A stretch of 6,009 bases of DNA from JABFXC01 sp035551575 (GTDB lineage: Bacteria; Gemmatimonadota; Gemmatimonadetes; Gemmatimonadales; Gemmatimonadaceae). The notes beneath the pieces are model-generated. The model worked only from the letters and a program-made list of their open reading frames with translations, searched no databases and had not been told where the DNA came from. The stretch spans positions 1-6,009 of the forward strand of contig DASZNJ010000143.1 of assembly GCA_035551575.1 (NCBI GenBank). The letters are read 5' to 3'. Of this stretch, positions 1 through 5,841 are shown in pieces (the stretch's first letter is position 1; each line of letters begins with the position of its first letter). The translations under genes and the position numbers were made by a program.

Positions 1-59
1 CATCTCGGAGTCGCGTTCATTTTCCGTTCATGTCGCCACCTCGACCGGGATCTCCAGCC

Positions 60-90
60 GATACAACTACATATACGTGAATATATCTCC
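60..90 (+). promoter_or_regulatory. AT-rich promoter-like island upstream of the oxidase operon
   Basis: In an otherwise very GC-rich window this stretch is strongly AT-rich, and it lies about 140-170 bases before the first gene of the cluster. It contains an imperfect dyad, ATATA (71-75) and TATAT (82-86), separated by six bases. Several hexamers resemble a -10 box (for example TACATA at 68-73), but I see no convincing -35 partner at 16-18 bases. I therefore call it promoter-like rather than naming a sigma factor. It would drive the whole operon, since no later gap is large enough to hold another obvious promoter. Confidence 0.35.
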
Positions 91-158
91 CCCAGCGTCC
101 CGCGGTTTGGGGCCGCGCTGGAACGCGATATGCTGGGCTCCCGCCTGCTCGCGCGGGG

Positions 159-198
159 AGGCGCCGGTGCTGGTGCCGCCGCCGGACGTCCGGCGCCT
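159..198. repeat. Inverted repeat containing a 16-bp perfect palindrome
   Basis: Bases 180-195 form a perfect 16-bp palindrome, CGCCGGACGTCCGGCG. A second, partly competing inverted repeat pairs AGGCGCCGG (159-167) with CCGGCGCCT (190-198) across a 22-base loop. Two alternative hairpins could therefore form in the 5' leader, 30-70 bases before the subunit I start. It could be a dimeric repressor or activator operator, or a leader RNA structure. It is not a typical intrinsic terminator, because no T-run follows. The repeats are seen directly; any role is inferred. Confidence 0.45.
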
Positions 199-201
199 GA
201 A

Positions 202-209
202 CGTTAGGC
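202..209 (+). repeat. CGTTAGGC octamer, first of four co-oriented copies
   Basis: The same octamer recurs at 2472-2479, 3742-3749 and 5423-5430, always on the + strand; I found no copy on the - strand. This copy is in the leader, just before the ribosome binding site of subunit I. The other three lie inside genes and read as codons NCG-TTA-GGC. It resembles the GTTRRRY core of integron attC sites, but no partner RYYYAAC core is present. Confidence 0.5.
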
Positions 210-227
210 AGGAGGGGTGCAGCCGGG

Positions 228-2123
228 ATGCGCACCGCAGTGGACCGTGTCGCCGAGGCGCCCGACCACGAGCGCCTCGAGGCGCTCTGGAAGACGCCGC
301 ACAACTGGCTCGCCTGGCTGGCGACAGTCGATCACAAGAAGCTGGGGACGCGGTACATCGTCACCGCGTTCGCCTTCTTCGTGCTTGGCGGGATCGAGGC
401 GGCGCTGCTGCGGATGCAGCTGGCGCGGCCGGGGCAGCACCTGCTCTCGCCCGAGGCGTACAACCAGCTGTTCACCATGCACGGGACGACGATGATGTTC
501 CTCTTCATCCAGCCCGTGCTCTCCGGCTTCAGCTTCTACCTGACGCCGTTGATGATCGGGTCGCGCGAGCTGGCGTTCCCGCGGCTGAACACCTTCTCGT
601 ACTACGTGTTCCTGCTCGCCGGGATCTTCCTCTACGCCAGCTTCTTCATCGGGCAGGCGCCGAACGGCGGGTGGTTCAACTACACCCCGCTCACCGACGC
701 GACGTTCGATCCGGGGCTGAACATCGACTTCTACGCGCTCGGGCTCCTCTTCCTCGGGATCTCGACGACGGCCGGCGCGTTCAACTCGATCGTCACCATC
801 CTCAAGCTCCGCGCGCCGGGGATGTCGATCGACCGGATGCCGCTCTTTCTCTGGAGCTCGCTGACGATGTCGTTCTCGGTCGTCTTCGCGATGCCCGCGC
901 TCACGGTCGCGCTGGTGCTCCTCGAGCTGCAGCGGCGCTGGGGGTTCAGCTTCTTCGATCCGGCGTCAGGCGGGACTCCGCTGCTCTGGCAGCACCTGTT
1001 CTGGGTGTTCGGGCATCCGTGGGTGTACATCGTCTTCCTTCCGGCGACGGGGATGCTGTCGATGGTGATCCCGACGTTCTCCCGCCGGCCGATGGTCGGC
1101 CACAACTTCGTCGCCCTGGCGACGGTGCTGACGGGGCTGGTCGGGTTCGGGGTCTGGGTGCACCACATGTTCGTCACCGGGCTGCCGCAGCTGTCGATGA
1201 GCTTCTTCAGCGGCGCGAGCATGACGGTGTCGATCCCGAGCGCGATCCAGATCTTCGCCTGGATCGCGACGATGTGGTACGGGCGCGTCGTCTTCAGGAC
1301 ACCGATGCTGTTCGCGATCGGCTTCGTCTTCCAGTTCGTGATCGGCGGGATCTCAGGCGTGATGTCGGCCGCGATCCCCTTCGACTTCCAGGCGCACGAC
1401 ACGTACTTCGTCGTCGCCCACATCCACTACGTCCTGGCCGGGGGCTCGGCGTTCGCCGTCTTCGCGGCGCTCTATTACTGGTATCCGAAGATCACCGGGC
1501 GGATGCTTGGCGAGCGGCTCGGGCAGTGGAGCTTCTGGGTGATGTTCGCCGGCTTCAACGTCGCCTTCTTCCCGATGCACGTCGCCGGGCTGCTCGGGAT
1601 GCCGCGGCGCGTCTACACCTACCTGCCCGGGCTCGGGCTCGAGACGGCGAACATGCTGTCGACGATCGGCGCCGTCACCTTCGCGTTGGGGACGGGGCTC
1701 ACGCTCTGGAACGTGATCGCCAGCTATCGCACGGGGGCGCTGGCCGGCGACGACCCGTGGGGGGCCGGGACGCTCGAGTGGGCGACCTCGTCGCCGCCGA
1801 AGGACTACAACTTCGGGCACATGCCGGTGATCAGCAGCCGCGAGCCGCTCTGGGACGGCGGAGTCACGCCGGGACCGGCCTACGACGAAGGACGCCTGAC
1901 CCCGCGCACCTCGCCGCTCGACGCCGAGCTCGAACGGGTGATCGAGATGCCGGAGGACAACCTCTGGACGCTGGTGATCGCGGTCGCGCTGCTGCTCGCC
2001 ACCACCGGGGTGCTCGTACGCTGGTACTCGCTCGCCATCGCCGGCCTGGCGCTGACGCTGATCTCGATGGCGCGGTGGGCATGGCCGTCGAAGGGGACGA
2101 AGGTGCTGGAGACCGAGGCATGA
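228..2123 (+). CDS. ctaD: Haem-copper cytochrome c oxidase subunit I (CtaD/CoxN-like), atypical proton channels
   Basis: This is the catalytic subunit of a membrane terminal oxidase that reduces O2 to water (631 aa). All metal ligands are visible: His85 and His400 for the low-spin haem, His398 for the high-spin haem, and His263, His312 and His313 for CuB. Tyr267 sits in the His-Pro-x-Val-Tyr motif and would form the His-Tyr crosslink. Spacings equal those of Paracoccus subunit I (49 residues between CuB ligands, 85 to the haem a3 His). After the 12-helix core, a DPWGAGTLEW motif (about 509-518) and two extra hydrophobic segments (about 579-597 and 602-617) resemble the 14-helix CtaD form. Oddities: Trp265 replaces the usual channel Glu, Gln341 replaces the K-channel Lys, and Glu114 sits where the D-channel entry Asp is expected. 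From memory the sequence resembles alternative oxidases of the Bradyrhizobium CoxN type. AGGAGG at 210-215 supports the ATG start, with a rather long 12-base spacer. Its stop overlaps the next start. Confidence 0.95.
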   Translation: MRTAVDRVAEAPDHERLEALWKTPHNWLAWLATVDHKKLGTRYIVTAFAFFVLGGIEAALLRMQLARPGQHLLSPEAYNQLFTMHGTTMMFLFIQPVLSGFSFYLTPLMIGSRELAFPRLNTFSYYVFLLAGIFLYASFFIGQAPNGGWFNYTPLTDATFDPGLNIDFYALGLLFLGISTTAGAFNSIVTILKLRAPGMSIDRMPLFLWSSLTMSFSVVFAMPALTVALVLLELQRRWGFSFFDPASGGTPLLWQHLFWVFGHPWVYIVFLPATGMLSMVIPTFSRRPMVGHNFVALATVLTGLVGFGVWVHHMFVTGLPQLSMSFFSGASMTVSIPSAIQIFAWIATMWYGRVVFRTPMLFAIGFVFQFVIGGISGVMSAAIPFDFQAHDTYFVVAHIHYVLAGGSAFAVFAALYYWYPKITGRMLGERLGQWSFWVMFAGFNVAFFPMHVAGLLGMPRRVYTYLPGLGLETANMLSTIGAVTFALGTGLTLWNVIASYRTGALAGDDPWGAGTLEWATSSPPKDYNFGHMPVISSREPLWDGGVTPGPAYDEGRLTPRTSPLDAELERVIEMPEDNLWTLVIAVALLLATTGVLVRWYSLAIAGLALTLISMARWAWPSKGTKVLETEA

Positions 2124-2767
2124 CGTCGATCCCGCTCCGCCCGCGGGGACCGAGCCGCCGCCTCCCGCGCGGCGCCGTGCTGAAGCTGCTCCCGCCGCCC
2201 CCGAGCTCGAGCAAGGATGTCGCCTGGTGGGCGATGGCGCTGCTCTGCGCGACCGAGGGGGCGTTCTTCGCCTACCTCATCATGTCGTACTTCTACCTCG
2301 GCCTGCGCAGCCCGACGTGGCCGCCGCCCGGGCTCGGGCAGCCCGACCTGAAGCTGCCGCTGATCATGACCGCGACGCTGCTCGCCAGCAGTGCCGCCGT
2401 CTGGTGGGGGGAGCACGGCATCGAGCGCGGACGGCGCGGGCAGCTCGTCGCCGGCCTGGTCACCGGCATCGCGTTAGGCCTCTCGTTCCTCGGGATGCAG
2501 TACCGCGAGTACCACGAGAAGCTGCGGCACTTCCTCCCCCAGACGCACGCCTACGCGTCGATCTTCTACACGACGACGGGATTCCACGGCGCGCACGTCG
2601 CGTTCGGGGTGCTGATGCTGGCGTTCACCCTCGCCCGCGCGCTGCTCGGGCACTTCGACGCCGGGGAGCACACCGCGGTGAAGACGACGTCGCTGTACTG
2701 GCACTTCGTCGACGCAGTCTGGCTGGCGATCATCCTCTCGATCTATGTCTCCCCGCGTTTCTACTGA
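2120..2767 (+). CDS. ctaE: Cytochrome c oxidase subunit III (CtaE-like, short five-helix form)
   Basis: This is an integral membrane partner of subunit I (215 aa), which in the family stabilises the catalytic subunit. I place the start at the ATG that overlaps the subunit I stop (ATGA), with GGAG at 2108-2111 as ribosome binding site; the same frame is open far upstream, but only as a shadow of subunit I. Family marks are the TEGAFF motif with Glu46 in the first helix, FHGAHV with His156 and His159, and the C-terminal YWHFVDAVWL with His195. About five hydrophobic segments are visible (roughly 34-55, 77-97, 104-123, 150-175 and 193-212), as in the short bacterial forms that lack the first two helices of the seven-helix version. 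The Pro-rich N-terminus (residues 7-31) is probably a cytoplasmic tail. Leu119 is encoded by a TTA codon inside the CGTTAGGC octamer at 2472-2479. Confidence 0.92.
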   Translation: MTSIPLRPRGPSRRLPRGAVLKLLPPPPSSSKDVAWWAMALLCATEGAFFAYLIMSYFYLGLRSPTWPPPGLGQPDLKLPLIMTATLLASSAAVWWGEHGIERGRRGQLVAGLVTGIALGLSFLGMQYREYHEKLRHFLPQTHAYASIFYTTTGFHGAHVAFGVLMLAFTLARALLGHFDAGEHTAVKTTSLYWHFVDAVWLAIILSIYVSPRFY

Positions 2768-3251
2768 TGCGCCGCCGGCCGCCGGCCCTCCGGGAACGCC
2801 GCCGGCGCCGCCGGTGACGAAGCGGCAGCTCTGGCTCGGGGTGGTGACGGCGCCGGCGGCGTGGGCGGTGACGGAGCTCGTCGGCTACGTGATGGTGTCG
2901 CGGAGCTGCGAGCCGGGATGGAACGGGTTGAGCGCGCACGGGGTGGACCGCCCCGGGGTCGTGCTGACGGTGATCGCGATCGCGATGGTGCTCGTCTCGG
3001 CCGGCGCGCTCCTCCTCGCGGCGGGGAGCTGGCGCGCGCTGCGCGACCGTGAGGCGCCTGACGACCGGGCGGTGCGGGCGTCGAGCGGGTCGGAGCTTCC
3101 CGGCGAGGCGCCGCCCGCCGCCGATCCGCGGTGGACACGGGCATCGTTCATGGCGTTCGCCGGGATCTTCACCAGCGCGCTCTGCGGGCTCGGCATCCTC
3201 TTCTGGAGCGTGCCGTCGTTCCTCCTCGACGCGTGCAGCCAGGTGCGGTGA
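2745..3251 (+). CDS. Small three-helix membrane protein of unknown function in the oxidase operon
   Basis: The 168-aa product has a Pro/Ala-rich N-terminus (residues 9-24), then hydrophobic segments at about 28-51, 70-94 and 132-155, with a charged Pro-rich loop (about 98-130) between the second and third. Cys55 in a SCEPGW stretch, Cys147 and Cys164 near the C-terminus are the only cysteines. From position and topology it may be an accessory (subunit IV-like) or assembly component of the oxidase; I do not recognise a named family, so this is inference. The ATG at 2745 overlaps subunit III by 23 bases and has no clear ribosome binding site, so translation may be coupled. A GTG at 2814, just before the first helix, is an alternative start that would remove the Pro-rich tail. 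The stop overlaps the next ATG (TGATG). Confidence 0.75.
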   Translation: MSPRVSTDAPPAAGPPGTPPAPPVTKRQLWLGVVTAPAAWAVTELVGYVMVSRSCEPGWNGLSAHGVDRPGVVLTVIAIAMVLVSAGALLLAAGSWRALRDREAPDDRAVRASSGSELPGEAPPAADPRWTRASFMAFAGIFTSALCGLGILFWSVPSFLLDACSQVR

Positions 3252-3439
3252 TGACGTTCACGCCGCGGGTGAACGCGCCGCGCGGCGCCGGCCCGCCGAT
3301 CGCCGTCGCCGCCGCCGTGCTCTCCCCGCTCGACGCGACGGCGGAGCAGCTGTTCGCGACGCACATGGCCCGGCACATGGTGCCGATCGGAACGCGCTCC
3401 CGCTCCGGCGGGCGCTTCAAGGATCGTGAGGAGGTGTGA
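3251..3439 (+). pseudogene. Probable remnant of a CtaG-type oxidase assembly gene
   Basis: This 62-aa ORF begins at an ATG overlapping the previous stop and has AGGTG at 3241-3245 as ribosome binding site, so it may still be translated. Residues 25-43, SPLDATAEQLFATHMARHM, match the conserved core I know from caa3-type assembly proteins (CtaG, PF09678), where SPLD..A..LF..HM.QH precedes several more helices. Here the protein changes within a few residues to a charged tail, with no membrane helices left, against roughly 250 aa or more for the family. In the next reading frame, bases 3391-3417 read NALPLRRAL, similar to an ALP.RLRRAL stretch that follows the HM..H motif in CtaG proteins. An internal deletion plus frameshift in an ancestral ctaG explains both pieces. 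The alternative is a genuine short peptide gene. The family match is from memory, not an alignment. Confidence 0.55.
3429..3434 (+). promoter_or_regulatory. Ribosome binding site fixing the dehydrogenase start
   Basis: AGGAGG sits nine bases before the ATG at 3444 and six before a GTG at 3441. The longer reading from GTG 3426 would start upstream of this site, placing the site inside the gene, so I reject that start. The stop of the preceding short ORF (3437-3439) lies between this site and the ATG. Confidence 0.75.
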
Positions 3440-3443
3440 AGTG

Positions 3444-5369
3444 ATGAGGGAGGCTGATGCTGGACGGTGGGGCGCGGCGCTGCTGATGGCGGCGGCTGGT
3501 GCGATAGCGGCGGGGTGCTCGACGAAAGGGCCGGGCACCGACTCGCGCGACGGCCGTCGCGACACCACCGCCGAGGCGCGCGCCGCGCTCGAGGCTCCGC
3601 GCGTGGCCCCGGTGCGGGACGCGCCCGCCGGCGCGCCACCCGGACCGGTCGCGAACGCGATCCCCGCCGGCGCCGACAACGGGGCGAGGCCGGGGGAATG
3701 GACGATGCCCGGGCGCGACTTCGTCAACAGCCGATTCAGCCCGTTAGGCGACATCAACACGTCGAACGTCGCGCAGCTCAAGGTCGCGAGCTCGATGGCG
3801 ACCGGCGTCCTCAACGGAATGGAGGGTCAGCCGCTCGTGGTCGGGACGACGATGTACGTCGTGACGCCGTTCCCGAACGTGCTCACCGCGATCGACCTGA
3901 CGAAGCCGGGCGGGGTGGCGAAGTGGAGCTACGAGCCGCACCCCGATCCGCGCTCCGTCGGCATCGCCTGCTGCGACGTCGTCAATCGCGGCGCGGTGTA
4001 CGCCGACGGCAAGATCATCTACAGCCTGCTCGACGCCCAAGTCGTCGCTGTCGACGCGACGAGCGGGAAGCAGGTGTGGCGCACGAGAGTCGGCGACATC
4101 AATCTCGGCGAGACCTTCACCGCGGCCCCGCTGGTGGTCGGCAACAACGTGTTTGTCGGCAACTCCGGTGGTGAGCTCGGCGTGCGCGGCTACATCGCCG
4201 CGCTCGACCTGAAGACCGGTGCGGTGAAATGGAAGGCGTATTCGACCGGCCCGGACGCCGACGTGAAGATCGGCCCCGGCTTCCACGCCTTCTACGCGAA
4301 GGACCAGGGGAAGGATCTCGGCGTGACGAGCTGGAAGGGCGACCAGTGGAAGCTCGGCGGGGGGACGACCTGGGGCTGGATCTCGTACGACCCGGAAACG
4401 AAGCTGCTCTTCTACGCGACGGGAAACCCCGGCGTCTGGAACCCCGACCTCCGGCCCGGCGACAACAAGTGGTCGATTACCCTGTTCGCGCGCGACCCGG
4501 AGACGGGGAACGCGAAGTGGGCGTACCAGTTCGTCGCGCACGACGCGTGGGACTACGACGAGATCATGGAGAACATCCTCGTCGACATGCCTTTCAACGG
4601 CAGGACGCGGAAGCTGCTCGTCCATCCCGGGCGCACCGGCTTCGCCTACACCTTCGACCGCGAGACTGGCGAGCTGCTCGCGGCGAACACCTTCCAGCCG
4701 ACGAACTGGGCGACGGGCTACGACCTGAAGACGGGAAAGGCGATGGAGGACCCGACGAGGCGGTCGCACGCCGGGGTCGTGACGCGCGACATCTGTCCGT
4801 CCTCGACGGGGGCGAAGGACCAGCAGCCGTCGGCGTTCTCGCCGCGCACGGGGCTCGTCTACATCCCGGCGCACAACGTCTGCATGGATTACGAGGGCGT
4901 CGAGGCGAACTACATCGCCGGTACGCCCTACCTCGGCGCGAGCGTGAAGATGTATCCCGGACCGGGCGGCTATCGCGGCGAGCTCGTCGCCTGGGATCCG
5001 GTCAGGTCGCGGAAGCTGTGCGGGGTGAAGGAAGATCTTCCGCTGTGGAGCGGGGTGCTCGCCACCGCCGGCGACGTCGTCTTCTACGGGACGATGGACG
5101 GGTGGTTCAAGGCGATCGACGCGCGCAGCTGTGCCGAGCTGTGGAAGGCCAAGGTCGCATCCGGGGTGGTCGGCAACCCGATCGCCTACACGGTGGACGG
5201 GAAGGAGTACATCGCGGTCTACGCCGGGATCGGCGGCTGGATGGGCGCCGTCGCCTTCCCCGACATCTCGATCGACGATCCGTACACCGCGTTGGGCGTG
5301 GCCGGGGCGGTGCCGGACCTGAAGCAGAAGACCTCCCGCGGAGGGGTGCTCTATGTCTTCTCGCTCTGA
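3444..5369 (+). CDS. xoxF: PQQ-dependent, lanthanide-type methanol/alcohol dehydrogenase (XoxF-like), predicted lipoprotein
   Basis: This is a periplasmic quinoprotein that oxidises methanol or another primary alcohol and passes electrons to a cytochrome c (641 aa). Residues 1-24 form a signal peptide ending in AAGC, so Cys25 is a probable lipidation site. A 59-residue Pro/Ala-rich linker (26-84) precedes the eight-bladed propeller core. Active-site residues are clear: the vicinal pair Cys176-Cys177 (ACCDVVNRG), metal ligands Glu244, Asn328 and Asp370, Trp310 stacking on PQQ, and Arg397. The 244-328-370 spacing (84, 42) equals that of MxaF 177-261-303. Asp372 in WDYD is the extra acid that marks lanthanide-binding XoxF enzymes; calcium MxaF has Ala there. 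The C-terminal GNPIAYTVDGKEYIAVYAGIGGW segment (split here as GNPIAYTVDG and KEYIAVYAGIGGW) is typical of the family. The lipid anchor and long linker are unusual, since XoxF is normally a soluble periplasmic protein. The substrate cannot be told from sequence alone. It overlaps the cytochrome gene by 17 bases. Confidence 0.93.
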   Translation: MREADAGRWGAALLMAAAGAIAAGCSTKGPGTDSRDGRRDTTAEARAALEAPRVAPVRDAPAGAPPGPVANAIPAGADNGARPGEWTMPGRDFVNSRFSPLGDINTSNVAQLKVASSMATGVLNGMEGQPLVVGTTMYVVTPFPNVLTAIDLTKPGGVAKWSYEPHPDPRSVGIACCDVVNRGAVYADGKIIYSLLDAQVVAVDATSGKQVWRTRVGDINLGETFTAAPLVVGNNVFVGNSGGELGVRGYIAALDLKTGAVKWKAYSTGPDADVKIGPGFHAFYAKDQGKDLGVTSWKGDQWKLGGGTTWGWISYDPETKLLFYATGNPGVWNPDLRPGDNKWSITLFARDPETGNAKWAYQFVAHDAWDYDEIMENILVDMPFNGRTRKLLVHPGRTGFAYTFDRETGELLAANTFQPTNWATGYDLKTGKAMEDPTRRSHAGVVTRDICPSSTGAKDQQPSAFSPRTGLVYIPAHNVCMDYEGVEANYIAGTPYLGASVKMYPGPGGYRGELVAWDPVRSRKLCGVKEDLPLWSGVLATAGDVVFYGTMDGWFKAIDARSCAELWKAKVASGVVGNPIAYTVDGKEYIAVYAGIGGWMGAVAFPDISIDDPYTALGVAGAVPDLKQKTSRGGVLYVFSL

Positions 5370-5841
5370 CCGCGCCGGGCGGCGTGCCCGGATTCTCGTC
5401 GCCGGCAGCGCCGCGCTGCTCGCGTTAGGCAGCGCCGGACTCACCTCGTGCGGGCGCGGCAGCGGCGACGTCGCCGGCGGCGCGGAGCCGGCGAGCACCT
5501 TCTACATCGGGCCGCAGCCCGGCCCCGACCGCACGCTCGCGGTGGCCGTCAACCCGTACCACGGGAATCGGGCGGTGCTCGCCGAGGGACGCCGCCTGTT
5601 CAACTGGTACAACTGCTCGGGGTGCCACGGCGACCACGCGGGGGGCGGGATGGGGCCGAGCCTGCGCGACAGCTCGTGGTACTACGGCGGGGACGAGTCC
5701 TCGATCTTCGCGTCGATCACCGAGGGGCGTCAGCACGGGATGCCGGCATGGGGTTCCAAGCTGCCGCGCGACCAGATCTGGAAGATCGTCACGTACATCA
5801 AGTCGCTGAGGACGCCCTATGAGCCGGACGCGCCGCACTAG
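5353..5841 (+). CDS. Monohaem cytochrome c lipoprotein, probable electron acceptor of the dehydrogenase (XoxG-like role)
   Basis: The 162-aa product has an Arg-rich N-terminus, a hydrophobic stretch (about 14-29) and a good lipobox, LTSC, with Cys33 as lipidation site. A Gly/Pro-rich linker leads to a class I cytochrome c domain (about 67-156): haem motif CSGCH at 88-92 and GMPAWG with Met130 as the likely sixth haem ligand, then a C-terminal helix (DQIWKIVTYIKSL). It would sit on the outer face of a membrane and carry electrons from the quinoprotein towards the oxidase. This role comes from its position directly after the dehydrogenase; the sequence itself proves only a monohaem cytochrome. 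Start: ATG 5353 with GGAGG at 5340-5344 and an eight-base spacer, overlapping the dehydrogenase end. A TTA codon in the signal region lies in the CGTTAGGC copy at 5423-5430. Confidence 0.92.
   Translation: MSSRSDRAGRRARILVAGSAALLALGSAGLTSCGRGSGDVAGGAEPASTFYIGPQPGPDRTLAVAVNPYHGNRAVLAEGRRLFNWYNCSGCHGDHAGGGMGPSLRDSSWYYGGDESSIFASITEGRQHGMPAWGSKLPRDQIWKIVTYIKSLRTPYEPDAPH
5808..5812 (+). promoter_or_regulatory. Ribosome binding site for the ORF starting at 5819
   Basis: GAGGA lies six bases before the ATG at 5819, inside the end of the cytochrome gene. The same arrangement (ribosome binding site in the preceding gene plus overlapping start) is used by other genes of this operon. It is the main reason to believe the repeat-containing ORF downstream is translated. 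Confidence 0.55.

Noticed and set aside
1..207. Frame-1 open stretch ending in TAG at 205-207, as the C-terminus of an upstream gene
   Set aside because: It passes through the AT-rich island using rare codons (ATA, CTA, CAA, TAT) unlike the neighbouring genes, and the peptide matches nothing I know, including subunit II. It remains possible only if homologues are found.
159..209. Integron attC site ending in GTTAGGC
   Set aside because: The right-hand core GTTAGGC and an inverted repeat are present, but no RYYYAAC left core precedes the 159-167 arm. The same octamer also occurs inside three conserved genes, which does not suit cassette boundaries.
77..2119. Long + strand open frame running in front of subunit III across the whole subunit I gene
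   Set aside because: It is Arg/Ala/Asp-rich low-complexity protein typical of a GC-rich shadow frame, while the other frame encodes an unmistakable oxidase subunit I. Only the part from 2120 is a real gene.
3426..3443. Earlier GTG start (3426) for the dehydrogenase
   Set aside because: The AGGAGG ribosome binding site lies inside the extra codons. Starting at ATG 3444 gives ideal spacing and a normal signal peptide.
3744..5498. 584-aa open frame on the - strand opposite the dehydrogenase
   Set aside because: It has shadow composition and no recognisable domain. The + strand holds a complete, motif-rich quinoprotein.
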